Below, piece after piece: positions 36,136 through 46,532 of a stretch of 64,000 bases of DNA. A program made the translations under genes and the position numbers. Within the stretch, counting starts at the first letter, position 1. The number at the start of each line of letters is the position of its first letter. The stretch is from Macrothele yani. Its lineage: Eukaryota; Arthropoda; Arachnida; Araneae; Macrothelidae. The notes beneath the pieces are model-generated. The model did no database searches and was not told the DNA's origin. It worked only from the letters and a program-made list of their open reading frames with translations. The DNA lies in NCBI GenBank assembly GCA_039090855.1, contig CM076997.1, positions 161,602,709-161,666,708 on the forward strand. The letters run 5' to 3'.

Positions 36136-36410
36136 GTGGTGACGCATTGGAATGTGAAACTTCGGGCAATCCCTGGGAAACGTTCGATGAGTACAAGGAA
36201 CAACATTTTAGCGAGTGGGAAGTAGAATTACCACAGGACAAGACTGATTGGCTGAATGGCACATGCAATAATTGCCCAAAGTATATCAGTGATTACGTTT
36301 GTAAACATTTAGTTGGGTTAGCAATTCGCCTGAAATATGTTGAACAACCTGCTGAAACAAAGAATGTACCAATCAGGGAAAAACGTAAAAGAGGACTGAC
36401 AGTAAAATAA
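36136..36410 (+). pseudogene. SWIM zinc-finger exon of MULE-transposase type
   Basis: An acceptor (GAATTTCAG) ends at 36135. 90 codons follow to TAA at 36408-36410. The finger is 'GTCNNCPKYISDYVCKHLVG': the usual CxC pair is CxxC here, followed by CKH. It continues 'LAIRLKYVEQ' and 'NVPIREKRKRG', the usual basic C-terminal end of animal MULE-like transposases. The SWIM finger binds zinc and DNA or protein. The rest of the transposase (DDE core) is not visible upstream, where the Tc1 element sits. It may be a remnant or a captured exon; the reading frame itself is intact. Confidence 0.7.
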
Positions 36411-36616
36411 AGAAAACCCTTACTAATTCAATAATTTCTTATTTCACGTTTATTATGTGATTTTATTTTTAATAATTAGTGAGACTAATTTCTATATCAT
36501 GATTATTATAATAAAACTTTAGCACATTAAAAGTTTAGTTTTCATTGTATTAGCTTAACACCTATAACTACAAGTATTTAGAGGTAACTGCAGGCAGGCA
36601 TATGGGTATTACTACT

Positions 36617-36990
36617 CAGGGTTAGAATAAGATCTACTGGCCCAGTGGACCACTAGAATTGGCAAACCACTGGTCCACCAAAATGCCCACTGGTCTGTAA
36701 AAAAATAATGAAATTTTTTTTATGACATTTACAATATATGTAGAAAATAATGTATCATTTCAATGGAATTATATCCAATATTTGTTTTTAAACCTGTCAT
36801 TAGTTTGCAGCCTAAAAAAACCATACAGCAAGGTAAAAAAAACAACAGAAATTCATTTTTTAACTTGTGACAAATTTGAAAAAAAAAAAAAAAAAAACTT
36901 CCTGGCCATCTGGGCCAGTAAAATCAATAGTTCAATGGTCTGATGGAAGTTTTACTGGCCAATGACGACCACTGGGTAATTCGAACGCTG
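36617..36990. mobile_element. hAT-like MITE
   Basis: The ends are CAGGGTTAGAATAAGATC and, inverted, CAGCGTTCGAATTACCCAG, with shared inner sequence 'ACTGGCC' and 'CCAGTGG'. Possible 8-bp flanks TTACTACT and CTACTGTT match at 5 of 8 positions. The middle is AT-rich and contains no gene. Confidence 0.7.
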
Positions 36991-37149
36991 CTACTGTTAT
37001 TTTTTGGTCAGAAAAAGAACTTTAGATTTAGTCATGAATTATTAATTTTAATTTCAGTTCCAATATCATAAGAACAACATAATTATGATTACATTTTTCC
37101 CGTTTTAAAAGTATGTAGTCTTACGTTTGGTAAATATTATTTTGCTTAC

Positions 37150-37485
37150 AAATGATAAAAGAGACTAACAAGTCAATATCAGGTTATTGATCTTAAATTA
37201 GATATCATCTAAAATTTGGTGAACATTTAGTATTTTTGGGAGACACAGTTTTTTACTGTCCAATAATTAAGAAAATGATGAGAAGTTAATATCTGGTTAT
37301 CACTTTAACATTGTTACGTGGTCTAAAATTTGGTGAACATTTACTATTTTTGGGAAACAAAAGTTTCTTTAGTGGTGAATAATATACAGTAACAAGTAAA
37401 TATCTAGTAAACACTTTAAAGATTAAATATGGTCTAAAATTTGATGAACATTTATACTATTTTGGGGAAACGAAAGTATTTTTTT
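37150..37485. repeat. 113-bp tandem repeat, 3 copies
   Basis: Each unit contains 'CTAAAATTTGGTGAACATTT' (37209, 37322 and about 37434) and 'CTATTTTTGGG'. A related sequence occurs in the opposite orientation at about 35020-35245. The repeats occupy the intron between transposase exons. Confidence 0.88.
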
Positions 37486-37489
37486 GTTG

Positions 37490-40066
37490 CATATGTGGCA
37501 TGAATATTGCTTCATGCCCATAAAAATCAAAATCGACCTGTCTGCATAACAGAACTAATTGCATTAGTTCCATTTCTGATCTGAACCAAGGATACATAAA
37601 TTTCATGTGTAATACACTCCCATAATTTTATGCTTTTTTTTTCCAAACCCCAGGGGGTTTGCTGTTTCGAAACTGTTCTGATACAGCAGAATTTTCAAAT
37701 TTTCTGATTCATGAAAAAACCTAGCACCTTTGAAAATGGCCCCATCTGTGAAGTTTGATAAAACTCCTTCAGAACACAGAAGTGGAGATTTGATTTGCTT
37801 TTCTACAGAAGCATTTTGTATTAAAACTGCCAGACTTTTTAAGATTGGCACGCAGTAGAAAGTAATGTTTTATTATCACCATTTCTGCCTAAATCCATGG
37901 CAACAGGATGAACATAACTGAAATTTTGCTCAAAATATTTTTTCGTCAAATAGTCACAAGCAAACCTCTATTTGAGCACGCTTGATTCAGAAAATCGTGC
38001 TTTTGTTCTTTTTGGAGAACTTCAGTAATCTGAAATTCATTAACTTGATTACTTTTTTGCAACAGACTGCTTATGAACTGCATAATATTCTCCTGATTTA
38101 TTTCATGAATATTCAGCATTTCAGTAATGATCACATCAAACACAAAAGGTAAATAAAATTTGGCCAGTAGCCTTAAACAAAACAAAGTAACTGATGTGTT
38201 CATGTCTAAGGCTGAAATTTTACTGTTTGTACTGCTACTCAGTTCATTTACATTCTCCTTATTTAGGTTACTCTCACTGTTAACATCTTCACAAGGTTGT
38301 AACGGTTCGTTGTTCTTGAATTTATCGGCTGTCAGAAACCTTGTTGTATGCTTTCGAGACAAGTGCTATTAAAATGTCGACTTGTTACTAAATTTACCAA
38401 TGTGGTAAATGTGTAATTTAACGTCCTAAATTATTTAGTCGGGAAAAGTTTACTGTGTGGGGAGAGTGCGACATAAAATTTTGTAAGCATGCGAAATAAT
38501 GGGGCAAGCTGCAAAAATACAGTAATTTAAAAGAATGTGAAAGAATTTCACCGAAGTATTTACCTGGAGTACGATGGTGTGTAGCAGTTGGTGAGGGAGG
38601 AGGCTTAAGTGATGTTAACGGCGACGACGTGAAGCTTCCGTGTTTTGATAGGGAGCAGAAGTTCGTAGTGAATGCCCAGAAGAATACAATAAAAGTAGAG
38701 TGTATTCTTCGGAAGAGTGTGATGCGTGCTGTAATCCGGTGCAAGAGGAAATAGTTCAAAAACTGTTTTTTTTTTAATTTTTGAGAAAGAAATGTGCGGA
38801 ATGTCATTATTAGTTTCACAATGTATCCGAATGGAAACAAATGAAGGAATGTAAATGTTTTCATTTACGACAGAAGTGTTGAGTAAGAACTTTTGGTTCC
38901 GGTTGAATTTCAAGTTTTAGTTATGGTTTCAAAGATGTACAGGGGTAGTTGATTTCTTCAAGTACTTCATTTGTAGTTGTGCTCTTATTCCGTATAGTGT
39001 AGCTAATATTTTTGCGCCCTGAAACGGATATTTTTGAAAATAAAGGCGTTTCTTCAGTTTAGATATCATAGTATAGCAGGGAGGTCAAGAGTTTATTGTA
39101 TTTTGCTGGATAATGAAATTTTAAGCCCTGACGAAATCTGAAATGAAGTATGGAGACTTTGGAAAGAGCCACTCACACCGTTGAAAAAGCTACCAATACC
39201 GCAGTTTACAATGCTGTGTAAAGTCGACCTGTTTCCTTCAGCGTATTCCTACAAGATGCTTCTATGACTGCCTACTGCGGAACCACTTTCTTCTGTAATC
39301 TTCCGCACATTACTTGCCCTTCTAAACGAAGCTTCTATTCACCGGACTCCACTTTCACCCCATCGTCCTAGGCCTACTGCACGTACTCTTCCAAACCATC
39401 GTAGTCCCACGTAAATTTCTTTCCTTTTATCTAATACTATATTTTTGCACCTTTCCTCATTATTTTGCATGCATTAAAAATTGTACAAGGTTGTAACAGT
39501 TCGTTGTTCCTGAATTTATCGGCCGTCAGAAAATTTGTTGTATGTTTTTGAGACAAGTGCGATGAAAATGTTGACCTGTTACTAAATTTACCAATGTTTT
39601 ACTACACTGCTCATAAGGACGTGGAACTTAATCTTGTCTTTTTATGTGTAGTTGAATATGTGAAATTAAGGAAGCTCAGTCTGCATTCTGTTACTGACAT
39701 GTTTGAATGGGGCAGGCTATTTTTAATAGTCTGAGTAGTACACAATGGTGTAAGTTTCAGATGGTCATGTGAAGTATGTGTCTTCAAAGATGAAAATTTA
39801 GCAAATGTTCTAGAGCATGTTATGAAACCACAAGGAAACTGCACCCTAGTAATGTTTTTGTGTATTTTTATATGAGTTGCATAGGACTTAAGTCTCGAAA
39901 AAAAGGATTTGCACATTTTACACTGGAAATTTGAAGATCCATTTGAATTCATGGTATGATACTTCCAGTGAAATAATGTCAGTTCTGCCAAAAAAAAAAA
40001 AAAAAAAAAAAAAAAAGTGGGAGTTTTAGCATTTTTTATACATATGTAGAGAAACAAAAAATACAA
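37490..40066 (-). pseudogene. C2H2-finger CACTA/EnSpm-like transposase, broken
   Basis: Minus strand. The first exon (40066-39611) has two C2H2 fingers: 'FQCKMCKSFFSRLKSYATH' and 'FPCGFITCSRTFAKFSSLK'. A third finger end, 'STFSSHLSQKH', lies in 39486-39600. A helical segment ('LFCLRLLAKFYLPFVFDVII') follows at about 38180. Then come 'KKYFEQNFSYVHPVAMDLG' (about 37900), 'VPILKSLAVLIQNASVEK' (about 37845), 'LLYQNSFETANPLGFGKKKH' (about 37660) and 'RSEMELMQLVLLCRQVDFD' (about 37540). In related animal proteins the residue before 'SF' is Asp ('YYDEFE'); here AAC encodes Asn, so the first catalytic acid is lost. At least three frame changes are needed (near 37945, 37845 and 37600). Family resemblance is from memory of the conserved blocks. 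Confidence 0.75.
39486..39600. repeat. Diverged duplicate of transposon exon segment 38291-38401
   Basis: The two 111-115-bp segments are about 88% alike and in direct orientation, 1.19 kb apart. Both contain the LSRKH/LSQKH finger end. In the right copy (this one) the upstream zinc-finger frame is open. In the left copy a TAG breaks it. So the right copy preserves the finger and the left copy continues into the downstream exon. Confidence 0.85.
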
Positions 40067-40079
40067 ATTTTAGTTTTTT

Positions 40080-40264
40080 TTTGGATTGGAGGTTTAACGA
40101 CCACCGTGAGCAACTCAATGGGCTATAAGCAGTCGCCCGTCGCTAATTTAGGGTTACTGGTTCCGAGGAAGGGACAGAGCCAGTGCCGTAAGACAAACAC
40201 AACATCCAGCCTCACCGGGATTCGAACCCGGACCCCTTTCGGACGAATGATCAGAGGCCATCGC
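40080..40264 (-). mobile_element. tRNA-derived SINE, head truncated
   Basis: Same family as 34318-34532, with 'GGTTCGAATCCCGGTGAGG' kept on the minus strand. It stops at 'AAGCGATGGCCTCTGATC', losing the A box. A 27-bp A-run lies 65 bp away at 39990-40016 but belongs to the neighbouring sequence. Confidence 0.9.
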
Positions 40265-40347
40265 TTAGAAATTTTAGTTTCATAGCATTCTAGACCGGTC
40301 GGTACCTTTAGTTCATTTTTTAGCGATTCTTTTTAACTCTGACTGGT

Positions 40348-40435
40348 CATACTCCGAGTTATGTATCTCTTTGTTTAATGGGTGCAGTGCCATACTCCGA
40401 GTTACGCATCTCTTCGTTTTATTGACCCGCAGTGC
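40348..40435. repeat. Two 43-45-bp direct repeats
   Basis: Both start 'CATACTCCGAGTTA' and end 'GCAGTGC'. The adjacent open frame of 62 codons is a by-product. Confidence 0.9.
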
Positions 40436-40559
40436 CATCGAATTGGTTTCTGATTTGTAAAGTTCGTGATAGCGATACTTAAGACTTGGCCTATAAATCA
40501 ATAGATAAGTTGTTTCACCGTTAAATATCGAACCTAAATTAGATTTTTAATATAGCTGA

Positions 40560-41762
40560 TGCAGAACTTCGAGGAAAATCATTGTTTTGGAAAATATTGC
40601 TTACAGTCCCATAAGTTAGAATATCAAGTTAGAATATCGGTAAAAAAAATTTTGTCAGATATTTCACAAATGTGCTGGATTTGTTTCACATTACAAATGC
40701 TTTCATGTGAAATGTCCTGAAAACAAATCTTCAAATTCTCAGTCTTCGTCATTCCAAAGTCTCTTCAATCCTAATAGGAACAGAATGAATTTTGCAGGGA
40801 TTTAGATTTTCAGTAAAAATTAAACAAGGGGCTCCTACCACTGCATCACCATAACTGCAAATCGATACAAAAAAAAAAAAAATAGCTAGAACATATAGGC
40901 TAAACTTTTTACAAAAAGAAAGTTAAATTGGATGGGGGGGGGCGGACCAAAACAGTATGCCTTATGAGCCTTTGGAAACTTGTATCTGCTGGATGGTTAA
41001 ATTTTCAGGGTTGTGTAACTAAAAAATTTCTGACAATTTGCTGATTCTAATTACTTCTCACCACGTTTCTGATTGGTAATTCTTTACATTACCAATGCGA
41101 TAAAAAAAAATGCGAAGGATTGCGATATTTCGCTATATGTATCTGTACTACACAAAACCTTAGGGCCAGAGGGTTTCCGATTCGAAAATTTGGTATTGGG
41201 AGTTGCCTGTTGGCGTTTCAATTAGGCGGATCGGTTTGGTCAGGCAACGTTCCCGATTGAAATTTCGTCTTGTTCATGAAATTTTAAGTTATTTTTCTAA
41301 TGTAACTTACAATTTGGAAGGTTTACCAAAATACCTTATATATGTGAATTAAAATATCATAACAAAACAGTTTGGTAAACAGCCCCGTACTGTGTAAATG
41401 ATGGATTTTGAAGATGTTAGTATAACACACACAATTTCAAATATACTACAGAGCACATATCTGAAATCAATTAACTGCAGTTGATTTAAATCATAATGAA
41501 ACAGAAAAATGTACTTACCAGAAAAGTTTTGTGCTACACGTGTGGTTTGCGTAGTGGAGTCGAACTGCGCATGCGCGTTACGCTATAAACCATTGCCAGA
41601 TCTTTCTGACTAAGTTTTTCTGTGAATTTACAAACATTTTAACACAATGTTCGAAAGTTTTACTGAAATTCCAGGAAAAACACAGATCAGCTGAAAAAAC
41701 AGATTTTTTATGTAAAATCACAGAAAAAAAGTAATGTGAATTTCAGGTTTTTTTTTACAGTG
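40560..41762. other. Right subterminal region of the large element
   Basis: AT-rich with short recurring pieces ('ATTTCAG', 'CACATTAC', 'TTTCTGTGA') that become denser in the last 220 bp. It parallels the left subterminal region but has no clean tandem unit. Confidence 0.4.
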
Positions 41763-41764
41763 TA

Positions 41765-42328
41765 GTACCTCTAATCTTTATTCTCTACCTATAGTCGGAA
41801 TAACCTAAGGTGATCTAGCAGTGCTGCAAGGCCCTTAATCAAACAGTTGCTCATGGTTTTCCAGAAGTTAGATTTATTAATCAAAGATATGTCTAAATAT
41901 GGAGTTGTGAAACTTTCTTTTTTTTTCGGTTATTAAATATTACCGTTTGCAAAGCACTACCGTCCATATAGTGGTATGTGGGACGGTTTTCCCGTAATGC
42001 GAGTATAATGTTATAAATATGTACAGGTATTCCTAGTATGGTGCATGATGAAGATATCCCTTATTTGATCTTTTAGTGAGCAAACAGTGAGGTATAACGC
42101 AAAATTATATTCATAATAAATAGCTATTTATGAAATTTAGAGCTTAAACTTCTGATAGCTGTAGTTTGAACCGTTAATTATCTAATGACAACTTCGTTTG
42201 AATATACATTCAAACTCCTTGGATAACTAAGTAACTACAAATAGCCAGATAAATAATCAGCAAAGAGGCTCAGGTATAATGATATCTGAGGAACAAATTT
42301 TTAGGTAAATAAATATTTCACACAAAAA
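41765..42328. other. Spacer, nothing recognised
   Basis: AT-rich, no coding or repeat signal seen. Confidence 0.6.
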
Positions 42329-42330
42329 TA

Positions 42331-43642
42331 CATGGTGCCCGAGAATTTTTGCACTCATTGCAAAATTATATAAAACAAAACAGTAAACAGATAGAAAGAA
42401 ACTGACTGTACTAACTTACAATGTAACTACACAAGTTAATATATTTCGATGTGAGGTCCCTTGGTTGCTCGTAGTACGTCCAAGCGATACTCGATTTCAT
42501 GCCATGTATTGGCAAGTATCTGAGGAGTTATGGAATTAATAGCAGCTGTGATACGCTGCTTCAGTTCCTGCAAATCAGTACAATGCGTCTGATAGACACG
42601 ATCTTTCACATAACCCCACATGAAATAATCCAATGGAGTTAGATATGGAGAGCGAGGAGGTCACGCAATGGGACCACCACGCCCAATCCATCTGTTGGGG
42701 AAATGCTCATTTAGGCACTTAGGTAAACACGTTGACCAATGCGGAGGCGCCCGGTCTTGTTGGAAAACGACGTTGTCATATCTTTTGATCTGGGGTATAG
42801 CAAAAGTTTCTAGCATACCCAAGTAAATGTCACCATTTATGGTTTTTTTTCGTAGAAGAAGAAAGGGCCAATCACTTCTCTTTTTGATAGGGCGAACCAC
42901 ACATTAACTTTTGGAGAATCATGCTCCAGTTCAATAGCAGCATGAGGCGGTTCACTGCCCCATATCCAACAGTTGTGACGATTCACAATACCTGATACAT
43001 GAAATGTGGATTCATCACTAAAAATTACAGTACTGAGAACGTTTTCGTCGTTTTACGCTCGATTCAGCATATCCACAGGGAAATCGTATCGCAGAGTGGG
43101 ATCACTGACAAACATCTTTTGCACTATTTGAATTTTATAAGCATGAACTGTCGATTTCGGAATGCACAGTTCTATGCTTGCTTTACGAACGGATTTCATG
43201 GGGCTTCGTCGGAAACTTTCATTAACTCGGTCAACCGTCTCATCGTTGACGCTAGGCTAGGTGCCTCCTACACGATGATCCACATTGCCAGTTTCTTTAA
43301 ACTGTTTCAACCACCGCTTAACTGAATTCATTGGCGTAGAATTACAACCATACTCTAAACGGTACCGTCTTTTAACTTTAATGCCAGACTTTAATTCCGC
43401 AAGCCATAACACACACATCGTCTTCTCCTGTACGGATGACATGACCATTGATTGCGCATTTCTCATGCATTCCTCATCAGGCCACACCTAACGCCATCTA
43501 TCAGATTCTGGGAGTAACAATTCTGCAAAACAAAAATATAAATACCGTGTTAGTAATACGGGAAATAGAAAACCAGACAATCTACATTGGTTTTTTTTTG
43601 AACATAATTTTGTAATGTGTCCAATAATTATCGGACACCCTG
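42331..43642 (-). mobile_element. Mariner-like transposon with intact ends
   Basis: 1,312 bp, flanked by TA (42329-42330, 43643-43644). The right end read inward is CAGGGTGTCCGATAATTATT and the left end is CATGGTGCCCGAGAATTTTT. The full transposase remnant lies between them. Confidence 0.95.
42436..43463 (-). pseudogene. Mariner-like transposase (DD..D type), broken
   Basis: Minus strand. The N-terminal HTH at 43257-43460 has 'YGCNSTPMNSVKRWLKQFKE'. The first acid is in 'SDESTFHVSG' near 43010. The second is in 'VVFQQDRAPPHW' near 42775. The third region is 'RSPYLTPLDYFMWGYVKD' near 42625 (family SPDL, here SPYL; the Asp in PLD is kept). Breaks: a stop replacing Trp just before 'PPRSP' (42661), a frameshift in an A-run near 42846, and stops around 43060 and 43257. 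Otherwise the whole protein can be followed. Confidence 0.9.
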
Positions 43643-43644
43643 TA

Positions 43645-44005
43645 CATATTTTCGAAAATTTAGTATGTAAATACATATTTCCCAAAGTCCATATAAACGC
43701 ATACTGTAAATCTGCATGTTACCTTCATTTTTATCTTCTAATGTACGTAAACCTGAAGTGAAACTTCAGAGAGAAACAAAAGGAATAATATTTTAATGAG
43801 CAGGTGGAATTTATGTCTCTTTCTTCTCCTCCATGGGGACTCGTTAAATTAGCACTACTGCGTTCACCAATATTATTCGCTTTCCGCCCCTAATAGCGAA
43901 ACCGGAAGTTACCCCGTACCCAAGAAGATTTAGGTTACACATGGGTGTCCAACACTGAGAATATACACAGTTGCGTCCAACACTGAATGTCCAACACTGA
44001 GAATA
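43645..44005. other. Spacer with a short duplication next to the next element
   Basis: The phrase 'GTCCAACACTGA' plus 'GAATATACACAGTTGCGTC' occurs twice (43948-43987 and 43987-44015), so the Tc1 end and its flank are partly repeated. Nothing else was recognised. Confidence 0.6.
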
Positions 44006-44131
44006 TACACAGTTGCGTCACATTATTGTGAGCACCTCCTAATTTTGACGTCAAGGGTGCGTAGGCAATGAAAGAAGGCTACTCGCTGTTGACGTCAAAA
44101 GCAGAGATTGCTGTAGGCATTCTGAAAACAT

Positions 44132-44422
44132 GAGCCGCGGATGGCCTAGTGGTCAACTTTCGTGACTGTCACGGAGAAACCTCAGGTTCTATCCAAGGCA
44201 AATACCAACGCTCGAATCACTAAATATCCCCAGAGCACGTTAAGCCGTTGGGCCCCTGGTACTGGTAATAAAGGCGTTTTCCTCCCCCATTTCTACCTCG
44301 CCTCCGTATCATTTTATTATCGAACACTCTAGCCCAAATCTCCTAGCTTCCTATTTCTAACGGTTGTTTAAGACCTGGGGACAGACACTCCCTCCCTAAA
44401 ATCATTTACATATGATCTGATC
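44132..44422 (+). mobile_element. tRNA-derived SINE inside Tc1 family A, copy 2
   Basis: Homologous to 3364-3675, starting 'GAGCCGCGGATGGCCTAGTG'. It is flanked by TCTGAAAACAT on the left (44121-44131) and the eroded TCTGAAAAGCT on the right (44423-44433). Same position and same target duplication as in copy 1. Confidence 0.8.
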
Positions 44423-44448
44423 TCTGAAAAGCTATCACTCGTTGTTTT

Positions 44449-45409
44449 CAGGGATAAAAGAAGCGATTTATCAGATTTGCCAAAAGGGATGATTATTGGC
44501 TTTCGGGGACAAGGGTAACAGTATTTCGAAAAAAGCACAATTTGAGAACTGTTCGCGTGCTGCTGTGTCTAAAGTGTATCGTGATTGGAGAAATGGCACC
44601 ATTGCGAATAAGCGTAGTGGAAACTGCGGAGCACCACGTGCCATTGAAGTGATAGGTGAATGTCGGCTGCGAAGGTGCGTGAGGGCCGATCGACACGCTA
44701 CAGGGGAGCAACTCACTGGCAGAAAGAACCAGGGGGCTACCGGAAGGGTGTCTAAAACGACAGTACATAGAATCTAGCTGCATATGAGCTCGATGAAGAC
44801 GGGTGGTCACTACGCCTATGCTAACGAAGTTGGATCGGCAGAAAAGGCTTACATTTGCACGACAGTGTCGGAATTGAACCTCCGCTGATTGGCAAGGGAT
44901 TGTCTTCTCCGATAAGTCACGTTTTCTGCTGCATCAAACGGATAGACTTTGGCGTATAAGGCATGAAACATCGGAGAACAAACACTCTTCAACCACTTCT
45001 GCAAGAACACAAGCTGTTGGAGTCAGCATTATGGTCTGGGGAATGTTTTCGTGGTATTCCCTGGGTACATGCTGATTGTTTTCCCTGATGGGATGTAAAA
45101 GCACGACAATGCGACAGGTCACACAGCTAGAAATGTCTGAGAGTAGTTGGAAGAGCACGTTGAAGGCTTCAAAGTACTTCCCTGCTCTTTAATTCCCCAT
45201 ACGTAAACCCAATTGATCATCTGTGGGACCACATATATCGTATTGTTATCTCTATGGATCATCCACCACGCACCCTCCAGCAGCTGTCAGATGCACTGCA
45301 GTCAACATTGCTCCACATAAATGTAAACACCTTCTAGCACCTTATCGATTCACTCCCACCCTTTCCAGCGGGTGTGATCGCTGTACATGGCGGTAACACT
45401 GGATATTAG
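44449..45409 (+). pseudogene. Tc1-like transposase, broken (family A copy 2)
   Basis: The start ATG of copy 1 is AGGG here. The HTH part 'SISKKAQFENCSRAAV' (44520-44570) is open to 44777. The core shows 'FSDKSRFLL' near 44910 (DES changed to DKS) and 'DNATGHTARN' near 45105 (second Asp kept), and it ends at TAG 45407-45409. The catalytic Glu region reads 'NPIDHLWDH' (Glu to Asp). Several frame changes are present. Confidence 0.88.
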
Positions 45410-45442
45410 CTGGTAGTCACAATAATATGACTCGATCGTGTA

Positions 45443-46530
45443 TAACGTTACTCGCGTTACCGTCGCTGTTGTTCATAAGGTTCTGTTCAATTGCTGTTGC
45501 TAGTATGGTCTTCTGTGGTACTACGTGCTAAAGTGCGGTTGTAAAGTGTACTGAGATAATTATTGTTAAGAGGTGTATAACATGCAGAAAAAATTACTGT
45601 GTTGAGTTCTTGTTCTGCCTCTTCATCGTGAGTTTGTGAATGAAGTATGATCCGTCAAATACGATGCCCACGAAAAGTATCAAAAAGGTAACAGTATCCG
45701 ATCAAAAAAAAAAAAAGAGTGGCTTTCGCATCATGTAGCACTGTCGTTCATGAGGAAAATAAGTCAAGACAAAACGCAAAAAAATATTTGGTAGATTTGG
45801 CAATTTTAAATCCGTGTTCCTTACGCCTATTAGCACTGCCTGCTGATTGCATGATTTTCACCAGTGGCAAGTCATTTTTTGCGGCCATATCGTTCCTTTA
45901 GTTTCAGTACTTTATATATATACATAAAGAAGGAGTAACGATTTCCAAACGAAAAACCGACACGAAATACAAAACACAAGTCCCAAACTCAGCAAACACG
46001 AAGCACAAGAAACAAACGCCCCAACCCCATCCCAAACGCAGAAAATCCGGGCCATAAACTCAACATTTTTTATATATATATCAAATATTGTTTTTTAAAA
46101 AAAACATACCCATGATACAATGTGCAGAATGTCAACCTCTGATGCAGACAAACCACGCCGTTCTCATCAGGGGAACACCGAGATTGATAAGCAGGTTTTC
46201 GAAGTCACGGCAAAAGTTGGCGTGAACCATAAACCTGCCGTAATGTTCCCAAAGCTGCCGTAAGAGCCTAGTAAGACAAGACAAACATCGAGAGCGTTGA
46301 CTTGTGGAGTGCAAGAATCCGAGAATTGCGTGCTAGCAGCTAAAGTTCAACGGATACGGTTAGGTATTTTTCAAAAGGTGCAAGTGTGGCGTGTGAAAGC
46401 AAAAGAGTAATGTACTTGTTTGTTAGAAGTCGTCGCCTGTAAGGGATCTTTTAAACAGCATTTTGAAGTTTGTCACGATTAAAATCGTCAGATTTTTTAT
46501 TAGTGATGTGTGTAATGTTAAGATTATAAT
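45443..46530. other. Spacer, nothing recognised
   Basis: Contains two TATATATATA runs (45913-45922, 46071-46080) and an A13 run (45705-45717). Open frames of 60 codons have no motif. Confidence 0.5.
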
Positions 46531-46532
46531 TA

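Larger units (their letters stand above)
26110..41762 (-). mobile_element. Putative 15.65-kb CACTA/EnSpm-like (CMC) transposon
   Basis: The left end is CACTGTAAAAAAAATTTCC. The right end, read inward on the minus strand, is CACTGTAAAAAAAAACC. Both are flanked by TA (26108-26109 and 41763-41764), giving at least 14 bp of matching inverted ends, followed on both sides by weakly similar TTTCCGT- and ACATTACTTTT-type sequence. The left end has tandem subterminal repeats (26165-26830), a hallmark of CACTA elements. A minus-strand gene (37490-40066, more exons further left) encodes C2H2 fingers and a transposase-like region whose 'NPLG' motif is the animal counterpart of the plant CACTA DGFNPFG site. 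Later insertions are a foldback (29880-30249), SINEs (34318, 40080), a Tc1 (35356-36102) and a hAT-like MITE (36617-36990). The ends could instead belong to two separate elements, since the matching part is short and A-rich. Confidence 0.55.
44008..45440 (+). mobile_element. Tc1-like transposon, family A copy 2
   Basis: 1,433 bp, flanked by TA (44006-44007, 45441-45442). The ends CACAGTTGCGTCACATTATT and CACGATCGAGTCATATTATT match copy 1 at 3232. It carries the SINE at the same internal site. Relative to copy 1 it lacks the TATA-containing piece of the leader and part of the middle of the gene (around 45060). Confidence 0.93.
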
